DNA of 5,664 nucleotides from Bacteroidota bacterium. Lineage in GTDB: Bacteria > Bacteroidota > Bacteroidia > Cytophagales > Cyclobacteriaceae. Below are positions 1 to 5,638 of the stretch, one piece after another. The position numbers were made by a program, and so were the translations under genes. The stretch covers positions 1 through 5,664 of the forward strand of contig JAHEMS010000257.1 of NCBI GenBank assembly GCA_024643595.1, read 5' to 3'. The notes under the pieces are model-generated. The model was not told the origin of the DNA and made no database searches. It saw only the letters and a program-made list of their open reading frames with translations. The number at the start of each line of letters is the position of its first letter. Position 1 is the stretch's first letter.

Positions 1-609
1 TATTTCAATTTGCGCCAATTACATGATCCAACTTTGATTGAAGACGTCATTACCCAATTGAAGTTGACTAACTACAAGGATAAAAAAGCAAATGTTCTAT
101 CACTCGGAAATCAACAGCGCTTGGGGTTGGCTAAAGCGCTTATGCACCACCCTAAACTTTTAATACTCGATGAACCCATCAACGGGTTGGATCCGGAAGG
201 GATTGTGGAAGTCAGGGAATTACTCAAAAGTCTTGCTAAGAATGGCACAACTATTTTTCTATCCAGTCACATCCTCGGTGAAATTTCAAAAGTAGCCAAC
301 CGTATTGGAATAATTCACCAAGGCAAGCTGCTAAAAGAACTAACAGACTCTGAACTGACAAGCCAACTCATAAAAAAGATAATTGTAATAACCAATGACA
401 ACGAAAGTGCAATAAAATACTTATCCGCCTTACATTATAATGCTTTCATTAACACGAACAATGAAATAGAAATTTTGGATAATTTCGCCCTTGCGCATCC
501 AGAGGATATTTCAAAATTACTGGTTGAAAAAAACATTCCACCTAAGCAGGTTTATCTTTTCACAGAAGATTTAGAAATGTATTTTTTACGAACGATAAAA
601 AATATATAA
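1..609 (+). CDS. ABC transporter ATP-binding protein, BcrA-type, 5'-truncated by the window edge
   Basis: This is the ATPase subunit of an ABC exporter. It hydrolyses ATP in the cytoplasm to drive the membrane partner encoded immediately downstream. The frame is open from base 1, and the TTG at 10 is only an internal Leu codon, so the true start and the Walker A motif lie to the left of the window. Visible in order are the signature motif LSLGN (97-111, followed by QQRLGLAKAL), Walker B LLILDEP (157-177), the D-loop GLDPEG and the H-loop SSH with its His at 268-270. The LSLGN form in place of LSGGQ, and the GLDPEGI context, are typical of the BcrA/antibiotic-exporter branch. The roughly 80 residues after the ATPase core form a divergent C-terminal tail, as in that branch. 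The stop at 607-609 is one base from the permease start, which implies translational coupling. The substrate cannot be read from the sequence. Confidence 0.93.
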   Translation, partial: YFNLRQLHDPTLIEDVITQLKLTNYKDKKANVLSLGNQQRLGLAKALMHHPKLLILDEPINGLDPEGIVEVRELLKSLAKNGTTIFLSSHILGEISKVANRIGIIHQGKLLKELTDSELTSQLIKKIIVITNDNESAIKYLSALHYNAFINTNNEIEILDNFALAHPEDISKLLVEKNIPPKQVYLFTEDLEMYFLRTIKNI

Positions 610-610
610 G

Positions 611-1399
611 ATGAGTGAACTACTGCGAGCGTTGAAAGCTGAAGTACTCAAGAACAAATACTCCACGATCCTTTGGTTAACTTTCATTGCCTTTTCGATT
701 GCCCCTATAATGGGTGGTGTATTCATGCTGATCATGCGCAGCCCTGATGCCCTGGCCAACGCAAATGCCTTAAGCACTAAAGCACAAGTATTGAACTTTT
801 CCGTAAACTGGAAATCCTACCTGGAGATTTTAACACAAGCCATTGGAGTTGGGGGTGTTTTGATCTTTGGCTTTGTGGCCAGCTGGATTTTTGGACGGGA
901 GTACTCGGACGGCACGGCTAAAGATTTGTTATCGCTACCTACCTCAAGGACGAAAATCTTAAATGCCAAATTTATCATTTACGTTATTTGGTGCGTTGTC
1001 CTGGCCGTTTCAAATCTATTCATTGGATTACTAATAGGATCAATCCTGCAACTATCCGGGTTAGAAATTAATTTAGTTACAACACAGTTGAAAAATTATT
1101 TAATTACAACGGTGATGACAGTCCTGATCGGAACACCAATTGCCTTTTTTGCTCTCTGGGGTAAAGGATATCTCGCTCCCTTAGGTTTCGTCACACTGAC
1201 CTTGGTAGTTGCACAAATCATAGCCGCTACGGGGTACGGAAATTATTTTCCATGGGCACTTCCTGGTCTTTTTAGTGGTACCGGCGGTGAACCTAATGCA
1301 CAGCTGGATAGGATAAGTTATTTGATATTAATTTTAACAAGCATGATCGGTTATTTTACCACTATTATATTTTGGAAACGCGCAGACCAGACAAAATAA
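611..1399 (+). CDS. ABC-2 type permease subunit (BcrB-like)
   Basis: This 262-residue inner-membrane protein is the transmembrane partner of the upstream ATPase. Hydrophobic segments are visible at about residues 18-41, 72-95, 121-148, 162-183, 187-207 and 236-255, giving six helices, as expected for an ABC-2 permease. Between helices 2 and 3 lies the cytoplasmic segment FGREYSDGTAKDLLSLPTSR (about 94-113). This motif is characteristic of BcrB-like permeases and probably corresponds to the coupling helix that meets the ATPase. A conserved-looking loop YFPWALPGLFSG (212-223) precedes the last helix. The ATG lies one base after the ATPase stop and has no Shine-Dalgarno sequence, so coupled translation is likely. 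The pair may export a peptide antibiotic, a lipid-linked compound or another amphipathic molecule; the sequence does not decide which. The family call is firm and the substrate is unknown. Confidence 0.92.
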   Translation: MSELLRALKAEVLKNKYSTILWLTFIAFSIAPIMGGVFMLIMRSPDALANANALSTKAQVLNFSVNWKSYLEILTQAIGVGGVLIFGFVASWIFGREYSDGTAKDLLSLPTSRTKILNAKFIIYVIWCVVLAVSNLFIGLLIGSILQLSGLEINLVTTQLKNYLITTVMTVLIGTPIAFFALWGKGYLAPLGFVTLTLVVAQIIAATGYGNYFPWALPGLFSGTGGEPNAQLDRISYLILILTSMIGYFTTIIFWKRADQTK

Positions 1400-1405
1400 A
1401 ACGGT

Positions 1406-1425
1406 CGGTGTAACTGACGGTGTAA
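1406..1425 (+). repeat. Short direct repeat CGGTGTAA x2
   Basis: CGGTGTAA occurs at 1406-1413 and again at 1418-1425, a 12-base period, directly after the permease stop. Its position between the ABC pair and the next gene would suit a protein-binding site, but two copies of an 8-mer may be chance. No regulator is encoded nearby. Confidence 0.4.
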
Positions 1426-1436
1426 GTAAAAATTAA

Positions 1437-1450
1437 GTTTCTTCAGAAAC
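1437..1450. promoter_or_regulatory. Inverted repeat GTTTCT-TC-AGAAAC upstream of the DUF1295 gene
   Basis: A perfect 6-base inverted repeat with a 2-base centre lies 28 bases before the ATG at 1479, in the 79-base gap after the ABC operon. It could be a dyad operator, or a hairpin in the leader of the next gene. The preceding TAAGTTTC (1434-1441) resembles the Bacteroidota -7 element TAnnTTTG with one mismatch, but no TTG box sits at the expected distance upstream, so I do not call a promoter. The role is inferred from position only. Confidence 0.25.
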
Positions 1451-1478
1451 ATAGCGTCATTCACTTTAATCAAGAAAA

Positions 1479-2168
1479 ATGGACCTATACGGGCATAAAA
1501 GCGGCAGTATTCCACAAAAAATCGTTATTCATTTGATCGAAATTATCTTGTTATGGATATCCTATTGGATACTATTTCAAAATGGTGGTGCCTGGTGTGA
1601 ACAACATCTATTTATTCATAATGCAACAAAAGAATTGGATAGGCGCGTAATTATTTTCGCATTCAATATTATAATATTTCTACGGCTTGCCTATATGATG
1701 ATTTTTTTACTTAAACGAAAAATCCCCTGGGAAGAAAGTATCAGTGTCCCCTTGGCATTTGCCGTATACTTTATCGGATACTCTTTATTTGTTTTGCCAA
1801 CTTCAAAATCATTTGGAGGTCTCGATTATTTTGCCGTTGCATTATTTCTGACTGGCTGTGTTTTAAATAGTGGTTCGGAACTGCTAAGGGACAAATGGAA
1901 AAAGAATGATGAGAATAAAGGGAAAATCTATACACAAGGTTTATTTAAATATTCCAGACATATCAACTATTTTGGAGATATCCTGTGGGTGACGGCATAT
2001 GCGTTAATCTCTAAAAACTGGTTTGCTTTAACTATTCCGGTTTTCATTTTCTGTTTCTTCGCCTTTTACAATGCACCAAAACTAGACAACTATTTAAAAG
2101 CCAAATATGACAAAGACTATGATGAATATGCTAAAAAGGTTAAAATGTTAATACCCTTTATTTATTAA
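1479..2168 (+). CDS. DUF1295/ICMT-like integral membrane protein (steroid reductase or methyltransferase fold)
   Basis: This 229-residue polytopic membrane protein has hydrophobic stretches at about 15-33, 59-77, 87-107, 117-136, 164-178 and 181-198. The diagnostic part is the C-terminal third. GLFKYSRHINYFGDILW (about 154-170) matches the family pattern GLW-x-YSRHPNY-x-GE, with the cofactor-site residues H161, N163, Y164 and G166. It is followed by a tail with KLDNYLKAKYDKDYDEY (about 201-217) and the typical ending IPFIY. Relatives include the steroid 5-alpha-reductase C-terminal domain, DUF1295 proteins and isoprenylcysteine carboxyl methyltransferases, which bind NADPH or S-adenosylmethionine. 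The sequence alone does not say which cofactor or substrate applies. Ile replaces the usual Pro in SRHPN. The start is the first ATG of the frame, after an A-rich leader (AAGAAAA). The gene stands alone, 79 bases after the ABC pair and 122 before the decarboxylase. Confidence 0.85.
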   Translation: MDLYGHKSGSIPQKIVIHLIEIILLWISYWILFQNGGAWCEQHLFIHNATKELDRRVIIFAFNIIIFLRLAYMMIFLLKRKIPWEESISVPLAFAVYFIGYSLFVLPTSKSFGGLDYFAVALFLTGCVLNSGSELLRDKWKKNDENKGKIYTQGLFKYSRHINYFGDILWVTAYALISKNWFALTIPVFIFCFFAFYNAPKLDNYLKAKYDKDYDEYAKKVKMLIPFIY

Positions 2169-2173
2169 AAGGG
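2154..2173 (+). terminator. Stem-loop CCCTTT / AAAGGG over the DUF1295 gene stop codon
   Basis: CCCTTT (2154-2159) and AAAGGG (2168-2173) form a perfect 6-base-pair stem with an 8-base loop. The TAA stop (2166-2168) lies at the loop-stem border. No T-tract follows on the + strand, so this is not a classical intrinsic terminator. It may act as an RNA 3' end or processing structure. The rest of the gap up to 2290 holds no convincing promoter. Confidence 0.35.
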
Positions 2174-2290
2174 CTGCAAGAAAAACAGGAATGCATGGAC
2201 TAATCTTTAACTTACATGAATGACACGATTCCGTTGAAATTGAGTTAACAGATACGATTTAAAAACCACCTATTCTAGATTATTTAAGTT

Positions 2291-3787
2291 ATGGACAACG
2301 CAAAACCTCGTACCTCATCCATTGAAATTAATAAAGATGAATTTAGAAAGATTGGTTACCGTTTAGTCGATACCCTTGCTGACTTCTATGATACAATTGA
2401 TAGAAAGCCGGTGACTTCAGGAGAAACTCCCAGCCAGATACAATCTGCTTTGGGTAAGGATGCATTGCCCGAAAATGGTACTGCCGCTTCTGCCCTCTTT
2501 GATAAGGCTACGGAGCTAATTCTAAATCACTCCCTATTCAATGGTCACCCAAAATTCTTCGGATATATAACTTCTTCTCCTACCCAGATTGGAGCCCTTG
2601 CTGATTTGTTAGCCGCAGCAGTTAATCCAAATATGGGGGCGAACGTATTAAGCCCGATGGCTACTGCGATCGAAAAGCAGACCGTTAAATGGCTCGCTGA
2701 ATTTATTGGAGTCTCCCCCACTTACGGAGGAATATTAGTGAGTGGAGGTAACATGGCAAACCTTACCGCCTTCCTGGCTGCAAGAACGGCCAAGGCTCCA
2801 AAAAATATAAAAGAAGCTGGCTTGGCAAATGTTGTCGGCGAGATGGTCTTCTATTGTTCAAAAGCAACGCATACCTGGATTGAAAAAGCAGCCGTGTTAT
2901 TCGGTCATGGCACCAATGCAATACGATGGATACCAACAGATACCAACAATAGAATGAATCTCACCGTCTTATCACAAACCATTGATACAGATATCAAGGA
3001 TGGCAAAAAGCCATTTCTGGTAGTTGCAAATGCAGGAGACGTGAGCACGGGTGTGGTTGATGATCTATCCCAAATAGGTGCTGTCTGCAAAGCCTATGAT
3101 TTATGGTTTCATATTGATGGTGCCTATGGAGTACCTGCTGCCGTTGTTCCTCAATACAAAAAATTATTTGAAGGTATTCAAGATGCCGACTCCATAGCGC
3201 TTGACCCACACAAATGGCTTTACGCTCCCCTTGAAGCAGGCTGCACCTTAGTAAAAAACGTTCAACACCTGATTGATACATATAGCGCGCATCCTGTTTA
3301 TTACAACTTTGATAGCAGTGCAGACGAGCCCACACTTAATTATTATGAATACGGCTTTCAAAATTCAAGAGGATTTCGGGCATTAAAGGTTTGGATGGCT
3401 TTGCAGCAGATAGGGAAGAACGGATATATAAAAATGATAAACGAAGACATTGAATTATCAAGACTTTTGTTTGAAGAAGCAAAAAAACATCCGGAACTTG
3501 AAGCGGTATCACAAAATTTAAGTATTGCCACGATGAGGTATGTTCCCCTTAACTATTTGCAGGAAGTCAGTGATGAAGAGACATACCTAAATGAACTGAA
3601 TGAAAAACTATTAAATAAATTACAAAGCGGTGGTGAAGTATTTCTGTCCAATGCTGTTATTGGAAACAAATATTGCTTAAGAGCCTGTATAGTAAATTAC
3701 AGAACTTCAATAAATGACATTCACGATGTCATTGAAATAATTGTTCGGGAAGGGCGCAGCATCTTAGAAAAACTTAAGGCTGAATAA
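2291..3787 (+). CDS. PLP-dependent group II amino acid decarboxylase (aromatic-L-amino-acid decarboxylase family)
   Basis: This cytoplasmic enzyme is predicted to remove the alpha-carboxyl group of an amino acid to give an amine, using pyridoxal phosphate. At 498 residues it is full length for the family. The N-terminal dimerisation segment DEFRKIGYRLVDTLADFYD (16-34) is typical. HPKFFGYITSSPT (86-98) and VSGGNMANL (150-158) match the substrate and phosphate regions. H194 in ATHTWIEKA is the His expected to stack on the cofactor ring. D276 in WFHIDGAYG is the Asp that pairs with the pyridine nitrogen. K308 in DPHKWL is the Schiff-base lysine. Y337, in the mobile loop AHPVYYNF, aligns by eye with the catalytic Tyr of DOPA decarboxylase. 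NSRGFRALKVW (358-368) closes the core. The stretch NAGDVSTG (247-254) has Asp where relatives often have Thr or Ser. Tryptophan, phenylalanine/tyrosine, DOPA or even an aliphatic amino acid are possible substrates. The ATG at 2291 lacks a Shine-Dalgarno sequence but gives the family's usual N-terminus. Confidence 0.95.
   Translation: MDNAKPRTSSIEINKDEFRKIGYRLVDTLADFYDTIDRKPVTSGETPSQIQSALGKDALPENGTAASALFDKATELILNHSLFNGHPKFFGYITSSPTQIGALADLLAAAVNPNMGANVLSPMATAIEKQTVKWLAEFIGVSPTYGGILVSGGNMANLTAFLAARTAKAPKNIKEAGLANVVGEMVFYCSKATHTWIEKAAVLFGHGTNAIRWIPTDTNNRMNLTVLSQTIDTDIKDGKKPFLVVANAGDVSTGVVDDLSQIGAVCKAYDLWFHIDGAYGVPAAVVPQYKKLFEGIQDADSIALDPHKWLYAPLEAGCTLVKNVQHLIDTYSAHPVYYNFDSSADEPTLNYYEYGFQNSRGFRALKVWMALQQIGKNGYIKMINEDIELSRLLFEEAKKHPELEAVSQNLSIATMRYVPLNYLQEVSDEETYLNELNEKLLNKLQSGGEVFLSNAVIGNKYCLRACIVNYRTSINDIHDVIEIIVREGRSILEKLKAE
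2929..2948 (+). repeat. Perfect 10-base tandem repeat GATACCAACA x2 inside the decarboxylase
   Basis: GATACCAACA is present twice in a row, inside codons for IPTDTNN (residues 214-220). Because 10 is not a multiple of three, the two copies are read in different frames. Gain or loss of one copy would shift the frame. The encoded IPTD...RM stretch still fits the family at this place. Confidence 0.8.
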
Positions 3788-3803
3788 TTGCCTTCCTTTT
3801 TTT
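3776..3803 (+). terminator. Probable intrinsic terminator of the decarboxylase gene
   Basis: AAGGC (3776-3780) pairs with GCCTT (3790-3794) around a 9-base loop that contains the TAA stop (3785-3787). CC and then seven T residues (3797-3803) follow. This is a short but recognisable stem plus U-tract, and it would end transcription before the VOC lipoprotein gene 115 bases downstream. The stem has only five pairs, so efficiency is uncertain. Confidence 0.45.
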
Positions 3804-3902
3804 GACACAATTTAAAGTTGTAAAGCAAACTCAACTGGCCATTCAAATAAAAAAACTAAATAGTTCTAGCTAATTTCTGATGCCTCCAAACACTTTTAAT
3901 AT

Positions 3903-4427
3903 ATGAAAAAAGTAATTTTTCTTTTTGTACCGCTTATGCTCTTTATATTATTTATAATCGCTTCTTGCGAACCTTCAGAAAAATCGAAGCAACTATCTCC
4001 TCGCGTCAATCATGTGATGCTCTATGTAACTGACCTTGACCTCTCGATCGAATTTTATACCAAGGCGTTTGACCTGCAGGTAACGAACCGATTGGATCAG
4101 CTCATCGTTGTTCAGGCGGACGGCAGCGAAGTGGGCCGGCCAATTGAAATCGCATTCCTCAAATTCCCAGGGCAGGATTTTGTCTATGAAATGGCCGAGC
4201 AACCAGCTGACACGACACATCAGCTTACCAATAATTTATTTCAACATGTGGGCATTGATGTTATTGATATTGATGCCGCATTTAAGCGCGCAATCGAAGC
4301 TGGCGCAGAAGAACTTCTGGCGGTGCGCACTGTAAAAGCAAAAGGCATCGAGGCAAAGCAAGCTTTTCTTAAAGGTCCTGACGGAGAACGCATAGAATTA
4401 ATGCAGATAATCTCCGGCATGTTTTAA
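3903..4427 (+). CDS. VOC/glyoxalase-domain lipoprotein
   Basis: This 174-residue exported protein carries one vicinal-oxygen-chelate domain. The N-terminus has a Lys-Lys pair, a hydrophobic core (residues 4-20) and the lipobox IASC, so Cys22 should be lipidated and the mature protein anchored to a membrane. The domain spans about 34-170 and has two beta-alpha-beta-beta-beta modules. The first begins RVNHVMLYVTDLDLSIEFYT and the second begins at QHVGIDV. The four positions used for metal binding in glyoxalase I and dioxygenase relatives are filled: H37, E96 (in VYEMAEQ), H115 and E165 (in ERIELMQ). The ending FLKGPDGERIEL (155-166) is classic. Possible activities are isomerase, dioxygenase or a binding function on a small metabolite; the substrate is unknown. 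The start gives a complete signal peptide. The gene lies after a probable terminator and is convergent with the hydrolase, so it is probably transcribed alone. The domain-coding part looks somewhat more GC-rich than its flanks. Confidence 0.9.
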   Translation: MKKVIFLFVPLMLFILFIIASCEPSEKSKQLSPRVNHVMLYVTDLDLSIEFYTKAFDLQVTNRLDQLIVVQADGSEVGRPIEIAFLKFPGQDFVYEMAEQPADTTHQLTNNLFQHVGIDVIDIDAAFKRAIEAGAEELLAVRTVKAKGIEAKQAFLKGPDGERIELMQIISGMF

Positions 4428-4447
4428 AATACGAATAGTACAAAAAC

Positions 4448-4473
4448 AGATGATGACCAACCATCTTGTTGTT
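4448..4473 (+). terminator. Weak candidate terminator after the VOC gene
   Basis: AGATG (4448-4452) can pair with CATCT (4462-4466) around a 9-base loop, followed by TGTTGTT. It lies 20 bases after the VOC stop, in the 86-base gap between convergent genes, where a terminator is expected. The stem is short and the T-run is interrupted. Confidence 0.22.
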
Positions 4474-4500
4474 ACCTATCCACTACATTTCTATTGGCCC

Positions 4501-4519
4501 AATTGAACTGGTTCTAATT
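4501..4519 (-). terminator. Inverted repeat at the hydrolase stop codon
   Basis: On the - strand, AATT-A-GAAC-CA-GTTC-AATT forms an inverted repeat with one bulged base. It covers the TAG stop at 4514-4516. It is AT-rich and is followed by CAATTGGGCC with no T-tract, so terminator function is doubtful. Confidence 0.22.
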
Positions 4520-5479
4520 AATGTTCCTAATGATCTGATCAAATAATATAGTATTGAATAAGGAGGTCTGTTCCATGTGAGGAAGGTGCCCCGCCTCAGG
4601 AATGACAAAGAGATTAACCGATGGGATTCTGTCTTGAAGATTAAACCTGACATCTTCCAACTTTACAACCGTATCATGCGCTCCCCAAATAGCAAATACT
4701 GAAATTGGTGATTCACTGATTTTGCGATGCATTTTTTCCAAATCAGGCCTGTTTTTACTACTGGAAAGTAGTGCACGAACAAATCCTTTGAATCTCATCA
4801 TTTTTTTATACTTTTTGTCCCATCCTCTAAACGGAATAGAATCATAAAAATCGCCAAGCTGACCACTGGCCATGTTGGCATATCTTTCACTTTGTATAAA
4901 CGACTGAATTTCCTGCTCTGAAACGATAGAAGAATTATTGCTTTCATCATCGATGGTTTCGAAGCCTGCCGCATCAACATAGATAAGATTTTTTACTCTT
5001 CCTGGATATTGAGCAGCAAAAGCACTTATAGTCCTTCCTCCATCCGAAAGGCCCAAAAGGTTAATTGGTGAACTAATTTGTAGCGTATCCAGAAGTTCCT
5101 TTAACTGATTGGTATAAAGAGTAAGATCATATGACGTATCCGGGTTATCCGAAAAGCCTCTGCCATAAGTGTCATACCTCAATACACTATATCCTCTATT
5201 CAATGCGGCATTATAAGTCGAATCCCAAATGTAGCTGGGCACAGAAAACCCATGAACCATTACCAATAGGGTATCTTTGTTGTTATTTTCAAATTCGTAA
5301 TAGGTATTGCCAGCACTGAGCCTTACAAAATTTCCAGTTGTAATACCTGCCCGAAAATCTTCGTCCTTAATGATCGTTTCATATTCAGTAAAATAGTCTT
5401 CCTTCTCTTTTTGAGGAGCACAACCAGTAATTAGCCAAAGCGGAACAACCAAGGATGTTAATAGATAAATATTTTTCAC
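4514..5479 (-). CDS. Alpha/beta-hydrolase lipoprotein, GTG start
   Basis: This 321-residue secreted serine hydrolase is predicted to cleave an ester, amide or similar bond outside the cytoplasm. The N-terminus MKNIYLLTSLVVPLWLITGC is a lipoprotein signal with lipobox ITGC and lipidated Cys20. The fold signatures follow in order. HGF (76-78) is the oxyanion-hole motif. RYDTYGRGFSDNP (101-113) is the usual strand-turn. The nucleophile elbow GLSDG (143-147) has Ser145. The acid is Asp269 in GAHD, and the base is His298 in AGHLPHME. A helical cap lies between about 175 and 250. The triad is complete, so the enzyme is probably active. The start codon is GTG (5477-5479). No in-frame ATG lies nearby upstream, and only this start gives the full signal peptide. 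After Cys20 the sequence APQKEKED resembles the acidic/lysine surface-export signals of Bacteroidota lipoproteins. The gene is convergent with the VOC gene. The substrate is not predictable. Confidence 0.92.
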   Translation of the reverse strand: MKNIYLLTSLVVPLWLITGCAPQKEKEDYFTEYETIIKDEDFRAGITTGNFVRLSAGNTYYEFENNNKDTLLVMVHGFSVPSYIWDSTYNAALNRGYSVLRYDTYGRGFSDNPDTSYDLTLYTNQLKELLDTLQISSPINLLGLSDGGRTISAFAAQYPGRVKNLIYVDAAGFETIDDESNNSSIVSEQEIQSFIQSERYANMASGQLGDFYDSIPFRGWDKKYKKMMRFKGFVRALLSSSKNRPDLEKMHRKISESPISVFAIWGAHDTVVKLEDVRFNLQDRIPSVNLFVIPEAGHLPHMEQTSLFNTILFDQIIRNIN

Positions 5480-5526
5480 GGAGACTGAGATAAGATTATT
5501 GATTAAAAATAAGTTTTAAAATTATC

Positions 5527-5545
5527 AATTCGTAATTCTTCGTAA
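5527..5545. repeat. ATTCGTAATTC-like intergenic repeat, TTCGTAA x2
   Basis: TTCGTAA occurs at 5529-5535 and 5539-5545, within AATTCGTAATTCTTCGTAA. Degenerate runs of ATTCGTA units are familiar as intergenic filler in Bacteroidota genomes; this attribution is from memory and not verified. The repeat lies upstream of the hydrolase start on the - strand. Confidence 0.4.
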
Positions 5546-5586
5546 AGTCCGAAGGAAGTATATCGTACCCCCATGTGAAAATACTT

Positions 5587-5598
5587 GCCTGAACAGGC
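5587..5598. other. Perfect hairpin GCCTG-AA-CAGGC
   Basis: A 5-base-pair GC-rich inverted repeat with an AA centre lies in the non-coding right-hand region. It is enclosed by a wider pair, ATACTT (5581-5586) and AAGTAT (5609-5614), and is followed by TACTTTATTT. It could be an operator dyad or a weak terminator-like stem. There is no gene visible here whose end it would mark. Confidence 0.35.
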
Positions 5599-5638
5599 TA
5601 CTTTATTTAAGTATGGTAACCCGCAACCAAAACAACCC

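Noticed and set aside
10..12. TTG as the start codon of the ABC ATPase
   Set aside because: The frame is open to base 1 and the Walker A half of the domain is missing, so the start must lie outside the window.
586..777. Reverse-strand frame over the ATPase-permease junction
   Set aside because: It is antisense to two well-supported coupled genes and has no recognisable domain.
2234..2260. TTG ... TACGATTT as a Bacteroidota-type promoter for the decarboxylase
   Set aside because: The -7 element does not match TAnnTTTG in register and the spacing to TTG is short.
2994..3335. 113-codon reverse-strand frame within the decarboxylase
   Set aside because: It is a shadow of a strongly conserved gene, with a Cys/His/Gln-rich low-quality translation and no domain.
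4108..4335. 75-codon + strand frame inside the VOC gene
   Set aside because: It is out of frame with the intact VOC domain and has no signal, domain or leader of its own.
4493..4503. ATTGG-C-CCAAT palindrome between the convergent genes
   Set aside because: A one-base centre leaves no usable loop and no T-tract follows; probably chance.
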